The notes below the pieces were generated by a model that saw only the letters and a program-made list of their open reading frames with translations, was not told the DNA's origin and made no database searches. Below are positions 44,137 through 53,586 of a stretch of 64,000 nucleotides of DNA, piece after piece. The position numbers were made by a program, and so were the translations under genes. Position 1 is the stretch's first letter. Each line of letters opens with the position of its first letter. The stretch is from Insolitispirillum peregrinum (GTDB lineage Bacteria; Pseudomonadota; Alphaproteobacteria; Rhodospirillales; Rhodospirillaceae), in assembly GCF_900156605.1 (NCBI RefSeq), contig NZ_FTOA01000004.1, positions 248,001 to 312,000 of the forward strand, in the 5' to 3' direction.

Positions 44137-46638
44137 TCAGGCCCCCATGCGGGTGTAACGGGGCGTCTGCGACCACGGCAGGAGCGCACTGGAACGCATC
44201 CCGACCGGCTGATGCTGCCAGGGAGGCGGACTGGCCAGCAGCCGCTCAAAGGCCTGATGCTCCAGCGGCTTGGCAAAGTAATAGCCCTGCCCCAGATCAC
44301 AGCCTTCATGGCGCAGGAAGTCGGCATGTTCCAGCGTTTCGATCCCCTCGGCCACCACCTCCAGCCCGAAATCGTGGGCCATGCCGATGATCACCCGGCT
44401 GAGACGGGCATCTTCCTCGTTTTCCATCAATCCACGAACAAAGGACTGGTCGATCTTCAGGCAACTGACCGGCATCTTTTTCAGGTAACTGAGCGAGGAA
44501 TAGCCGGTGCCGAAGTCGTCAATGGCCAGATGCACGCCCAGATCACGCATCGCCCGCAGGCGCTGCATGGCCTTGGTTTCTTCCTGCATCAGAACGCCTT
44601 CGGTAATCTCGATTTCCAGCAGGTTCGGCGGCAGGCCGGTGTCTTCGAGTGTCTGCGCCACGATGCCAACCACATCCTGACACAACACCTGCACCGGGCT
44701 CATGTTGATCGCCACCCGCAGGTCTCCCAGTCCGGCAGCACTCCAGGCCTGCGCCTGTCGGCAGCCTTCCTGCAACACCCACGTCCCCAGCGGCAGGATC
44801 AGGCCGGACTGCTCGGCCACCGGGATGAACTCCATCGGGCTGATCCGCCCCCGCTTGGGGTGCTGCCAGCGCACCAGCGCTTCCATGCCGGTGATCAGGC
44901 CGGTCTGCATCTCGACCTTCGGCTGGTAGTGCAGTTCCAGATGGCCGTCATCAATCGCCTGCCGCAGGTCCGAGCGGATCGCTTTCCGGCGGTGCAGGGC
45001 CTCGCCCATGCTGCTGTTGTAAAAGGCCACTGCCGGTGTCATCGCATCCTTGCTGCTGGTCATCGCCAGATCGGCGTTGTGCAGCACATCCGCCGCACAC
45101 AGGCCATCGTGCGGATAACGGGCAATGCCCAGCACCGGCTGGGCTTCCATTTCGATCACGTCCAGCGGCACCGGTGCCGCCAGCACCTTGTGCAGCCCGT
45201 CGAGATAGGCCGAGATTTCCTCCGGCTCGACCAGCCCCGGCACCAGCAGCACAAAATCATCACTGCCCAGACGGGCCGCCAGATCCTGCGCCCGCGCCGC
45301 CCAGCGCAACCGGTCGGCCATCGCCAGCAGCAACTGGTCGCCCACCTGATGGCCAAAGGTATTGTTGATGTCACGAAAGCCGCGCAGGTTGATGGCAATC
45401 ACCGTCCCGCAGGCCTCGGCCCGCTGCATGTCCCGGCTCAGCTTTTCTTCAAACAGCCGCCGGTTGGCCAGCCCGGTCAGCGGATCATGGCTGGCCACAT
45501 GGCGCACATGGGCCAGGGCATCGCGGAACACCACCAGCGCCCGCCCCATGTCCGAGACTTCATCATGGCCCCCGGTGGGGATCGGTGCCGCCAGATTTCC
45601 GGCGGCAATCGCCCGCATGCTGTCAGCCAGCGTTTGCAGCCGCCCGACCACCGACGTTCCGACATAGCGCCACGCCACCATCATCGCCGCCACCAGACTA
45701 AGCCCCGATGACAGCAGCAGGATCAGTTTGCTTTGCCCCAGCCGTTCCATCACATCGGCATGGCCAACCGAAATCCGCGCCTGCGATGCACTCATCAAGG
45801 TGCGAATGTCGCGATCCAGAGCCGTCGCCAGCACCTGAATGGTTGCCAGCCGGTCGGCGGCCACCTGACGCGCCTGAATGTCCCGCCGCTTCAGGTCAAA
45901 GATACTGCCATCGGCCAACGCCAGCGTCCGCAGGCGGTCAATCAGGGGCAGCAGCTCGACGGCTCCGGTATGCGAGCGGATCAGTGCCGGTCGCAGGCTG
46001 TCCAGACGGTCAAAGGCTCCCCGCACCCGCTCTTCCAGCGCACTCATCCGTTCGGGCGTGCTGACCTGCCAGACCTCGGCCAAAGCCGCCATGATGCGGT
46101 TGGCATCGGACAGAACCGCCATGTCATTGGCCACATCCGAAGACAACAAGCCAACCAGCACCCGGTATTCCTGTTGCAGCACGTCGATCTGCTCGGTCTG
46201 AATGCGATAGCGCGCCCGCAAGGCCAGACTGTGTTCCATCGCCGACAGCAGGATTTGCAACTGCACGCTGGTCCGCCCCGCCGTGCGTTCAATGCTGGCC
46301 AGCACCGGGCTGGTCGCCCCCTGTTGGCGCTGGACCTCCTGCACCGCCTGCATCATCGCTTCTTCGGCAGCCGCGGTTCGCCGCCATTGCTCGTGCAGGT
46401 CGGCCTGATCATCGACGAACAGGACTCCGGGGGCGGTGGCGATCAACTGGGTCGCATGCTGGCCCAACCGGGACAAGGCAACGATGGCCGGGACTTCGCC
46501 TTCCACCATCTGCGTGGTGATCTGGCTGCTGTGGTCATTGGTCACCCACGCCACCAGACTGGCCACCAGCGTCATGCCGGCGACCGTCATCAGCGCCAGC
46601 CAAAGGCGCGCACGAATGCCAAAGCGGATGGGGCGCAC
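44137..46638 (-). CDS. Membrane GGDEF-EAL protein with TorS-like sensor region
   Basis: This 833-residue protein has a large helical periplasmic region between membrane helices at about 12-32 and 310-335. HAMP (about 335-385), GGDEF (about 385-545) and EAL (about 560-805) follow. The GGDEF motif is degenerate (GSDDF) and the upstream metal region reads INLRGF instead of the usual D-x-D-x-F, so cyclase activity is doubtful. The EAL domain keeps EALVRWQHP, DDFGTGYSSLSYL and EGIET, as in active phosphodiesterases. The coiled-coil sensor and the co-transcribed binding protein recall TorS-TorT. Confidence 0.9.
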   Translation of the reverse strand: MRPIRFGIRARLWLALMTVAGMTLVASLVAWVTNDHSSQITTQMVEGEVPAIVALSRLGQHATQLIATAPGVLFVDDQADLHEQWRRTAAAEEAMMQAVQEVQRQQGATSPVLASIERTAGRTSVQLQILLSAMEHSLALRARYRIQTEQIDVLQQEYRVLVGLLSSDVANDMAVLSDANRIMAALAEVWQVSTPERMSALEERVRGAFDRLDSLRPALIRSHTGAVELLPLIDRLRTLALADGSIFDLKRRDIQARQVAADRLATIQVLATALDRDIRTLMSASQARISVGHADVMERLGQSKLILLLSSGLSLVAAMMVAWRYVGTSVVGRLQTLADSMRAIAAGNLAAPIPTGGHDEVSDMGRALVVFRDALAHVRHVASHDPLTGLANRRLFEEKLSRDMQRAEACGTVIAINLRGFRDINNTFGHQVGDQLLLAMADRLRWAARAQDLAARLGSDDFVLLVPGLVEPEEISAYLDGLHKVLAAPVPLDVIEMEAQPVLGIARYPHDGLCAADVLHNADLAMTSSKDAMTPAVAFYNSSMGEALHRRKAIRSDLRQAIDDGHLELHYQPKVEMQTGLITGMEALVRWQHPKRGRISPMEFIPVAEQSGLILPLGTWVLQEGCRQAQAWSAAGLGDLRVAINMSPVQVLCQDVVGIVAQTLEDTGLPPNLLEIEITEGVLMQEETKAMQRLRAMRDLGVHLAIDDFGTGYSSLSYLKKMPVSCLKIDQSFVRGLMENEEDARLSRVIIGMAHDFGLEVVAEGIETLEHADFLRHEGCDLGQGYYFAKPLEHQAFERLLASPPPWQHQPVGMRSSALLPWSQTPRYTRMGA

Positions 46639-47086
46639 GGTTGTTTTCTACCCAGGCCATTAAAGCAAATCCCCAACAGGCGTAACCACCTGCGGCAATG
46701 ATCAAGTGTGTGGATAGAGAGTCTGACTGCCTGAAACCAGTGACAAAAATCTGACAATTTTCCAGATAGACAAGAAAATTCCCGTGGGCTTTTTCCCTTT
46801 TCAGGCGACTGAAAACCCAAGAAAATTCAATATCATCCAGAGCGAGCACGACCAGAATCAGCGGCCATCAAGGCATTATCCATCACCGTTAATGTATGCC
46901 ATCAGAACAGGAGCATCCATTACTTTATTGCAATGCAACATAATGGAAATATACCTGAAATATTTCTACACAAAACACGCCTCACCACAGACAATACCCA
47001 CTATTTTCTTATAACTTTCATCACTTATCCCCCTTTCCCTGCATACCCTAGCGGAAGTGGTTACTCCTGTTACTACCCCCTCCCTG

Positions 47087-47138
47087 GAGCAGCGTGCGTT
47101 AAACCGGACGCAGGCACGCTGCTCTAACCTTTTGTTTT
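47087..47138 (+). terminator. Terminator-like hairpin upstream of the chemoreceptor gene
   Basis: An 11-bp perfect stem GAGCAGCGTGC/GCACGCTGCTC with a 16-base loop is followed by TAACCTTTTGTTTTG. No annotated gene precedes it on this strand, so it may end an unannotated RNA or act as a leader element. Confidence 0.5.
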
Positions 47139-47141
47139 GTC

Positions 47142-47184
47142 GCATTGTTCTTGCGAAAACCGGTTCCCACTTTTCGCACAATGC
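47142..47184. repeat. Dispersed repeat family B, copy 3 (complete palindrome)
   Basis: GCATTGT and ACAATGC form the outer arms, TGCGAAAA and TTTTCGCA the inner arms, around CCGGTTCCCAC. This copy defines the family; other copies keep mainly the left or central part. Confidence 0.75.
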
Positions 47185-47205
47185 TCTCATGGAAAGGCGG
47201 AACAC

Positions 47206-48894
47206 ATGACCCTCAACCACGTCCGAATCAGCGTCAAAGTGTGGGCCCTGATGATCGTTGCGGCCGCCTGCATGGTCCTTGGGACAGCCTATGCCATGAT
47301 CACCCTGCACAGCGCGATGCTCGCCGATCAGCAGGCATCGTTGCAGCATATCGTACAGGCCGCCCACGGGCTGGTGGCCGGGCTGGAAAGCAAGGTCCGC
47401 AGCGGGCAGATCACCGACGCCCAGGCCAAAGCCCTCGCCCGTGACAGTCTGCGGACCATGGTTTACGACGGCAACGAATACCTGTTCGTGCTTGATACCA
47501 GCGGAACCCTGCTGGTCAATCGGGCAACCCCGGAACTGGAAGGCAGCGTGATTCTTGACCGGACCGCCGCCGACGGGACGCCGGTGTTTCGCCAGATGAT
47601 CGACCTCGCCACCGCGGGCACCGGCGGCTTCATCTCGTATCAGTGGCCGATGCCCGGTGTCAGCACGCCGGTCGCCAAACTCTCCTATGTGCAGGGCTTT
47701 GGCCCGTGGGGGTGGGTGATCGGGACCGGCGTCTACCTTGACCGCTTTGAAAACGCCTACATGCGGCAGGTGCTGGAATTTGCCACCATGGTGGTGATCG
47801 CCATGTCGCTGATCGGGGCGATTGCCTACCTGCTGGTGCAGAATATCGTTCCCCCCCTTGGGGTTTTGGCCCACCGGATGCACGCGCTGGCCGATGGCGA
47901 CCTGTCGGTGGATGTCCGAGGTCAGGACCGGCAGGATGAGGTCGGGGAAATGGCGCGGGCGATGGTGGTGTTCAAGGATCATGCACTGGCCCGCCGAACC
48001 CTGGAGCAGCAGGCCCGACAAGCCGAACAGCGTGCCGCCGCCGAGCGCAAGGCGATGATGCTGCAAATGGCCGATGACTTTGAAAAAGCCATCTGCGAAA
48101 TCGTCCATGTGGTGTCCTCGTCGGCCAGCGAGATGGGCCAGACCGCCGCCGCCATGTCGGCCACCGCCGAGGAAACCAGCCGCCAGTCCGCCGTCGTTGC
48201 CGCTGCCGCCGAGGAAGCCTCGACCAACGTCAGCGCGGTTGCCTCGGCCACCGAGCAACTGAGCCGGTCGGTTCACCAGATCGCCAGCAGCATCGGCCAT
48301 GCCGCCAGCATTGCCCGTTCGGCGGTTGACGAGGCCGAACGGTCCAACCGGATGGTGTCAGACCTTGCCGCCACCGCCGACCGCATCGGCCATGTGGTGA
48401 CCCTGATTGCCGGGATCGCCAATCAGACCAACCTGCTGGCGCTGAATGCCACCATCGAAGCCGCCCGTGCTGGCGATGCCGGCAAGGGCTTTGCGGTCGT
48501 CGCCAACGAGGTCAAGGTTCTCGCCGGACAGACCGCGCAGGCCACCGAAGACATCGCCCATCAGGTCGGCGCCATTCAGGATGAAACCCGCCATGCGGTG
48601 GCGGTTATTCAGGGCATTGGCAAGACCATCTCGCAGATCAGCGACACCGCCTCACTGATTGCCAGCGCCATCACCCAGCAGGAAGCCGCCACCGAGGAAA
48701 TCAGCCGCAACGTGCAGATGGCCTCCGCCGGGACCAACGAAGTCTCGGCCACCATTTACGGGGTCAGGGACGCCGCCGAAGAAACCGGTCAGGCCGCCAG
48801 TGATGTGCGGACCTCTGCCGACCAGTTGGCGGGCAATGCCACCTTGCTGCGCGACAGCGTTGATACCTTCCTGTCCGGGGTCCGCGCCGCCTGA
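47206..48894 (+). CDS. Methyl-accepting chemotaxis protein with single Cache sensor
   Basis: In this 562-residue protein an N-terminal helix (about 10-30) and a second (about 180-205) enclose a small Cache domain with [19 protein letters not shown] and [16 protein letters not shown], typical of sCache_2 receptors for small organic acids. HAMP and a long signalling coiled coil follow, with the tip [28 protein letters not shown] that contacts CheA and CheW. The ATG at 47206 has AAAGGCGG upstream. Two small genes follow downstream on the same strand. Confidence 0.95.
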   Translation: MTLNHVRISVKVWALMIVAAACMVLGTAYAMITLHSAMLADQQASLQHIVQAAHGLVAGLESKVRSGQITDAQAKALARDSLRTMVYDGNEYLFVLDTSGTLLVNRATPELEGSVILDRTAADGTPVFRQMIDLATAGTGGFISYQWPMPGVSTPVAKLSYVQGFGPWGWVIGTGVYLDRFENAYMRQVLEFATMVVIAMSLIGAIAYLLVQNIVPPLGVLAHRMHALADGDLSVDVRGQDRQDEVGEMARAMVVFKDHALARRTLEQQARQAEQRAAAERKAMMLQMADDFEKAICEIVHVVSSSASEMGQTAAAMSATAEETSRQSAVVAAAAEEASTNVSAVASATEQLSRSVHQIASSIGHAASIARSAVDEAERSNRMVSDLAATADRIGHVVTLIAGIANQTNLLALNATIEAARAGDAGKGFAVVANEVKVLAGQTAQATEDIAHQVGAIQDETRHAVAVIQGIGKTISQISDTASLIASAITQQEAATEEISRNVQMASAGTNEVSATIYGVRDAAEETGQAASDVRTSADQLAGNATLLRDSVDTFLSGVRAA

Positions 48895-48929
48895 TCCTTT
48901 TCTCTTCCCTGTTTTGTACGAGGCCGATC

Positions 48930-49304
48930 ATGACCTTTCCGCATCATCCCCCCCGTCCGCTGGAAGAAACCCGTCAGCAGGTCACCCGTGCCGTCACGGA
49001 CCTGTCCTGCCAGATCGCCCACAACACCCTCAGCCAGACCATCGACGCGGTGCGCAATGCCCGCACCGCGCCACCGGCACCGGAAACGATTCTGCACCTT
49101 GCCGCCCTGTCGGCCAGCGCCCGCCACGTCGGGCAGCATGTCGAAACCATCCGCTGGACCACCGAACAAATCTGTGCCCGTCCGGCCCTGCCGCAAGGAC
49201 GTGTCCATGCCCGGGCGGCATCGGTGGCCTCGCTGATTCACATCTTTGCCAGCATCAGCGACGTCCTGAAGCCCTTTGCCACCATCAGCGAAGCGCGCGG
49301 TTAA
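48930..49304 (+). CDS. Hypothetical helical protein downstream of the chemoreceptor
   Basis: This 124-residue, mostly helical protein has Ala/His-rich heptads and no membrane segment. I do not recognise a family. It starts 35 bases after the chemoreceptor gene and is followed by the RcdA-like gene, so it probably belongs to the same transcript. A family B repeat is inserted right after its stop codon. Confidence 0.6.
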   Translation: MTFPHHPPRPLEETRQQVTRAVTDLSCQIAHNTLSQTIDAVRNARTAPPAPETILHLAALSASARHVGQHVETIRWTTEQICARPALPQGRVHARAASVASLIHIFASISDVLKPFATISEARG

Positions 49305-49305
49305 A

Positions 49306-49330
49306 GCATTGTGTGAAAAGTGGAAACCGG
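49306..49330. repeat. Dispersed repeat family B, copy 4 (left half)
   Basis: GCATTGTGTGAAAAGTGGAA and following CCGG, starting one base after the stop codon at 49304. It lies between two genes of a probable operon. Confidence 0.6.
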
Positions 49331-49365
49331 CCACAAGCCCCCTCTGCGTTGAAAAGGAACCGACC

Positions 49366-49787
49366 GTGCACTGGGCCTCGACACACCTGTTTGACCAGAC
49401 CTTTGACGAAACCCTCGCCCTGCTGGAAGAAACCCGCCATCACGTCGATATGGTCGCCCATGGCGGCCTCGACGGCGTACCGCAGGACCAGATGCTGCGG
49501 ACGGTGCGCGACCTGTCTTACCTGACCAGTCAGGTCACCGGGATGATGTCGCTGTTGATGCTTTATCGCAGCGCCGCCAATGGCGAACTGGATGACAGCG
49601 GCTTTCAGGCCTGTGCAGCACTCTGGGGCAGGAACTGGAGCAGACCGGCCAGACGCTGGCTCAGGATTGCCTGACCAGCGGGGGCGACCACCTGCCGCCG
49701 ACCCTGCTGACGCTGGTCGAACGCGGTGATCGCCTGCGGCACCGTATCTACAGCCTGCAAGGAATGGAGCAGGCAATCCATTCCTGA
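49366..49787 (+). pseudogene. rcdA: RcdA-like (DUF1465) gene with a frameshift
   Basis: The first frame (GTG at 49366 with AAGGAA upstream) encodes FDQTFDETLALLEETRHH and SYLTSQVTGMMSLLMLYR, resembling the DUF1465 family to which Caulobacter RcdA belongs, an adaptor for ClpXP degradation of CtrA. That frame runs on into unrelated residues and stops at 49674. From about 49620 the continuation of the family (TLGQELEQTGQTLAQ, then LPPTLLTLVERGDRLRHRIY) is found in the other frame, ending at 49787. Removing one CT from the CTCT at 49621-49624 restores a single 139-residue frame. It is a recent two-base duplication or a sequencing error. Confidence 0.7.
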
Positions 49788-49802
49788 CACCGCGCTCCCG
49801 TC

Positions 49803-50591
49803 TTACAGGATGGTCGCCCTGTCGCCCACCGCCAGCGAACCGCCGTCGATCACTTCGGCATAGACGCCAAAATCAATGTGACCAAAGCCCGCCTTCAGCG
49901 CGCGCGGAATGTTGATGTCCACCTTGCCGCTGTCCGGGTTGACGCTGGTCGCCGGGCAGCGGTCAATCCGCTGGGTGATGCGCAGGCGCACCCCGCCCAC
50001 CTCCAGCTCGCGGCCAATCCAGGTGAACTCTTCCCACGGACGCAGGCCCGCCAGCATCATGTTGCCCCGGAACCGGCGCGGGTCGAGGCTCTGGCCGGTG
50101 ACCCGCTCCAGATCGCGCAGGCTGGCTTCGGAAAACAGCGATAGCACCTTGTTCTTGTGGTCAGAGAACATGTGGCCGCTGGCCTCGACCAGCTGCGGAG
50201 TCCCGCGCACGCCGTCCTTGAGATAGGCGGCCAGAAACTGGGCAATCATCACCCTGCCAATCGGGGTGCTGAGATCACCACGCGCCACCTGCCGACCATT
50301 ACGTTCAATGGTCAGGGTGTGGGCAACCTCGATCCAGCGGGTGGTCAGCGCCGCCAGCGCCGGGTTTTTGGCCAGCATCAGGAAATTGTGCTTGGGCAGC
50401 CATTCCGGGGCCGACGGATCGAACGGCGTGTTGCCATGGGCAATGGCATAGCGCCGATCACCGGGAATGCCGTCGCCGGGGGTCAGGGTGATCTGTTGCA
50501 GGTCTTCCGGGCTCAGCCCCTTGACCGGATAGCGCCACAGGGCAGCCACCGTAGCGGTGCCGGGCGTCTGGGTGTCGTGTTGCGTTTCCAT
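49803..50591 (-). CDS. MOSC-domain protein
   Basis: This 262-residue protein has an N-terminal MOSC_N barrel (VAALWRYPVKGLSPEDLQQI) and a C-terminal MOSC domain. The conserved cysteine is in RIDRCPATSVNPDSG, proposed in this family to handle sulfur for the molybdenum cofactor (as in YcbX and mARC). It is soluble and probably cytoplasmic. The partner and substrate are not evident, and no molybdoenzyme lies in the window. Confidence 0.88.
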   Translation of the reverse strand: METQHDTQTPGTATVAALWRYPVKGLSPEDLQQITLTPGDGIPGDRRYAIAHGNTPFDPSAPEWLPKHNFLMLAKNPALAALTTRWIEVAHTLTIERNGRQVARGDLSTPIGRVMIAQFLAAYLKDGVRGTPQLVEASGHMFSDHKNKVLSLFSEASLRDLERVTGQSLDPRRFRGNMMLAGLRPWEEFTWIGRELEVGGVRLRITQRIDRCPATSVNPDSGKVDINIPRALKAGFGHIDFGVYAEVIDGGSLAVGDRATIL

Positions 50592-50686
50592 GGCACCAGA
50601 ATTTCCTCACCGGCCCGGCCCTGTCAACTGCTGTGCAGCATGGCATACCCGATTCTGGCGGTCTGTTTCCCGCATGCAGCCTCCCC

Positions 50687-50718
50687 CTTGCGCAAAAGTG
50701 CAGCCTCTTCTTATATAT
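50687..50718 (+). promoter_or_regulatory. Candidate heat-shock (RpoH-type) promoter of clpB
   Basis: CTTGCG, 17 bases, then CTTATATAT resembles alphaproteobacterial RpoH promoters (CTTG at -35, C/T-TATAT at -10). The clpB start is about 130 bp downstream; the leader carries a GGCGGG/CCCGCC hairpin. Confidence 0.4.
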
Positions 50719-50848
50719 CCCCGACAGAAAGGCGGGTTTACCCCACCTCCTTTCTTAACAGGACGGCGGGAAAGCCCGCCTCTGGCAGATGTTGCGCGTT
50801 GCCTGTTCAGGGACCGCACCCTGCGTCGCTCAGACCGAGGACATGACG

Positions 50849-53488
50849 ATGGATTTTGAAAAGTTTACCGACCGCTCCAAAGGTTTCATCCAGGCAGCGC
50901 AGACCATTGCCTTGCGCGAAAACCACCAGCAGGTGACGCCCGAGCATCTGCTGAAGGCTTTGCTCGACGACAAGGAAGGCATGGCCTCGAACCTGCTGAA
51001 GGCCGCCGGAGCCAATGCCGCCAAGGCCAAGGATGCCGTTGACGAAGCGGTGAAAAAGCTGCCGAAGGTCGAAGGCGCGCAGATGTACTATGCGCAGCAG
51101 ACCTCCAAGCTGCTCGATCAGGCGCTGGTGATGGCGGAAAAGGCTGGCGACAGCTTTGTGACCGCCGAATACCTGCTGCTGGCGCTGGCGACCCAGTCCG
51201 GCACCGATGCCAGCCGCATCCTGCACGACGCCAAGGCCGACCCCAAGGCGCTGAATGCCGCCATCCGCGAGATGCGCAAGGGCCGCACCGCCACCAGCGC
51301 CAGCGCCGAAGAGCAGTATGACGCCCTGAAGAAGTACGCCCGCGACCTGACCAGGGCCGCCCGCGAGGGCAAGCTGGACCCGGTGATTGGCCGCGACGAA
51401 GAAATCCGCCGCACGGTGCAGGTGCTCAGCCGCCGCACCAAGAACAATCCGGTGCTGATTGGCGAACCCGGCGTCGGCAAGACGGCGGTGGTCGAAGGTC
51501 TGGCCCTGCGCATCATCAACGGCGATGTGCCGGAGTCGCTGGCCGGAAAGACCCTGATGGTGCTCGATCTGGGGGCGATGGTCGCCGGGGCCAAGTTCCG
51601 GGGTGAATTTGAAGAACGCCTGAAAGCGGTGCTGAACGAAGTCACCACCGCCGAAGGTCAGATCGTGCTGTTCATCGACGAAATGCACACCCTGATCGGC
51701 GCGGGCAAGGCCGACGGGGCGATGGATGCCGCCAACCTGATCAAACCGGCGCTGGCCCGTGGCGAGCTGCATTGCATTGGCGCGACCACCCTCGACGAAT
51801 ACCGCAAACACGTTGAAAAGGACGCCGCGCTGGCCCGCCGGTTCCAGCCGGTGTTTGTCGCCGAACCGACGGTCGAAGACACCATTTCGATCCTGCGCGG
51901 CATCAAGGAAAAGTACGAACTGCACCACGGGGTGCGCATTTCCGACAGCGCGCTGGTGGCGGCGGCCACCCTGTCCAACCGCTACATCACTGACCGCTTT
52001 TTGCCCGACAAGGCGATTGATCTGGTCGATGAAGCCGCCAGCCGACTGCGGATGGAGGTTGACTCCAAGCCGGAAGAACTGGACGAACTCGACCGCCGGG
52101 TGATCCAGCTCAAGATCGAACGCGAAGCCCTGCGCAAGGAATCCGACGACGCCTCACGCGATCGCCTGATCACCCTTGAAGACGAGCTGCGCGACCTCGA
52201 AGCCCAGTCGGCCGCCTTTACCGAACGCTGGCGGCAGGCCAAGAACGCCCTCGCCGGGGCCACCAAGCTGAAGGAAGCCCTTGAACAGGCCCGACTGGAA
52301 AAGGAACAGGCCCTGCGTCAGGGCCAGTATCAGCGCGTCGGCGAACTGGAATACGGCATCATCCCCGATCTGGAAAAGCGTCTGAAGGATGCCGAAGACG
52401 CCGAAAAGCGCGGGGTGGCCGATGGCAACGCCCTGCTGAACGAAACGGTGCGGCCGGAAAACATCGCCTCGGTGGTGTCGCGCTGGACCGGCATTCCGGT
52501 TGACAAGATGCTGGAAGGCGAACGCGACAAGCTGTTGCACATGGAAGACACCCTTGCCAAACGGGTGATCGGCCAGCGCGAAGCTCTGGTGGCCGTCTCC
52601 AACGCCGTCCGCCGCGCCCGCGCCGGGCTGGGCGACCAGAACCGCCCGATCGGCTCGTTCCTGTTCCTCGGCCCGACCGGTGTCGGCAAGACCGAATTGA
52701 CCAAGGCGCTGGCCTCGTTCCTGTTCGACGACGAAACGGCGATGGTCCGCATCGACATGTCGGAATACATGGAAAAGCATTCGGTGGCCCGCCTGATCGG
52801 CGCACCTCCGGGCTATGTCGGCTATGACGAAGGCGGTGCCCTGACCGAAGCCGTCCGCCGTCGCCCCTATCAGGTGATCCTGTTCGACGAAGTCGAAAAG
52901 GGCCACCCCGACGTGTTCAACGTGCTGTTGCAGGTGCTCGATGACGGTCGCCTGACCGACGGTCAGGGGCGGACGGTCGATTTCCGCAACACCCTGATCA
53001 TCCTGACCTCGAACCTAGGGGCCGACATTCTGGCCAACCAGCAGGAAGGCGAGGACAGCGGTCAGGTGCGCGGCGAGGTGATGGAGGTGGTCCGCTCGGC
53101 CTTCCGGCCCGAGTTCCTCAATCGTCTTGACGAAGTTCTGCTGTTCCACCGCCTGTTCCGCGACAACATGGCCGGGATCGTCGATATCCAGCTCGCCCGC
53201 CTGCGCAAGCGGCTGGAAGAACGCAAGATGGCGCTGGAGGTCAGCCCCGGCGGTCTCGACTGGCTGGCCGAGAAGGGCTATGACCCGGTGTATGGCGCTC
53301 GCCCGCTGAAGCGCGTCATTCAGCGGTCACTGGAAAACCCGCTGGCGATGTTGCTGCTGGAAGGCCGTATCCGCGACGGCGAGACCATCCATGTCGCCTC
53401 CGAAGCCGGCCTGCTGACCATCAACGGGATCGGCGTCCCGGACGACAGCGTACCGCTGTCCTCGCCGCCGCGCACGTCGGTGCATTAA
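50849..53488 (+). CDS. clpB: ATP-dependent chaperone ClpB (disaggregase)
   Basis: ClpB is a hexameric AAA+ machine that rescues aggregated proteins together with DnaK. This 879-residue protein has the N-domain repeats, two Walker A motifs ([13 protein letters not shown] and [13 protein letters not shown]), the coiled-coil middle domain (about residues 400-530) and the conserved sensor and arginine segments. The ATG at 50849 ([13 protein letters not shown]) is preceded by GAGG at eight bases; earlier in-frame codons give a foreign leader. A short hairpin repeat lies 14 bases after the stop. Confidence 0.97.
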   Translation: MDFEKFTDRSKGFIQAAQTIALRENHQQVTPEHLLKALLDDKEGMASNLLKAAGANAAKAKDAVDEAVKKLPKVEGAQMYYAQQTSKLLDQALVMAEKAGDSFVTAEYLLLALATQSGTDASRILHDAKADPKALNAAIREMRKGRTATSASAEEQYDALKKYARDLTRAAREGKLDPVIGRDEEIRRTVQVLSRRTKNNPVLIGEPGVGKTAVVEGLALRIINGDVPESLAGKTLMVLDLGAMVAGAKFRGEFEERLKAVLNEVTTAEGQIVLFIDEMHTLIGAGKADGAMDAANLIKPALARGELHCIGATTLDEYRKHVEKDAALARRFQPVFVAEPTVEDTISILRGIKEKYELHHGVRISDSALVAAATLSNRYITDRFLPDKAIDLVDEAASRLRMEVDSKPEELDELDRRVIQLKIEREALRKESDDASRDRLITLEDELRDLEAQSAAFTERWRQAKNALAGATKLKEALEQARLEKEQALRQGQYQRVGELEYGIIPDLEKRLKDAEDAEKRGVADGNALLNETVRPENIASVVSRWTGIPVDKMLEGERDKLLHMEDTLAKRVIGQREALVAVSNAVRRARAGLGDQNRPIGSFLFLGPTGVGKTELTKALASFLFDDETAMVRIDMSEYMEKHSVARLIGAPPGYVGYDEGGALTEAVRRRPYQVILFDEVEKGHPDVFNVLLQVLDDGRLTDGQGRTVDFRNTLIILTSNLGADILANQQEGEDSGQVRGEVMEVVRSAFRPEFLNRLDEVLLFHRLFRDNMAGIVDIQLARLRKRLEERKMALEVSPGGLDWLAEKGYDPVYGARPLKRVIQRSLENPLAMLLLEGRIRDGETIHVASEAGLLTINGIGVPDDSVPLSSPPRTSVH

Positions 53489-53502
53489 GGGGCAAAGAGG
53501 AC

Positions 53503-53586
53503 TGTGGAGCGCTGCTCCACGTCCTTGTTCCCAAACTGTCGTGTACTGTGAGCTGACGCAGTGTTTTTGCGAAAACCGGTTCTGCC
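53503..53586. repeat. Family C hairpin (copy 3) and family B fragment (copy 5)
   Basis: GTGGAGCGCTGCTCCAC at 53503-53519 is identical to the hairpin at 19797. GCAGTGTTTTTGCGAAAACC (from 53558) is the left part of a family B element. Together they fill the gap between clpB and the convergent methyltransferase. Confidence 0.6.

Larger units (their letters stand above)
46639..47205. other. Long AT-rich intergenic region with repeats and a terminator-like hairpin
   Basis: No credible gene. It holds a diverged family A copy (46663-46697, left half only), a small stem TTTTCAG/CTGAAAA (46798-46815), about 250 bases unusually rich in A and T (46740-47040), a strong hairpin with a T-rich tail (47087-47138) and a complete family B repeat (47142-47184). 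Promoters for both divergent genes must lie here. Confidence 0.6.

Noticed and set aside
46639-47205. Riboswitch (for example c-di-GMP class) upstream of the chemoreceptor
   Set aside because: I could not match any conserved riboswitch core; only a hairpin and repeats are visible.
49366-49787. Programmed -1 frameshifting in the RcdA-like gene
   Set aside because: No slippery heptamer is present near the junction, and a CT duplication explains the shift more simply.
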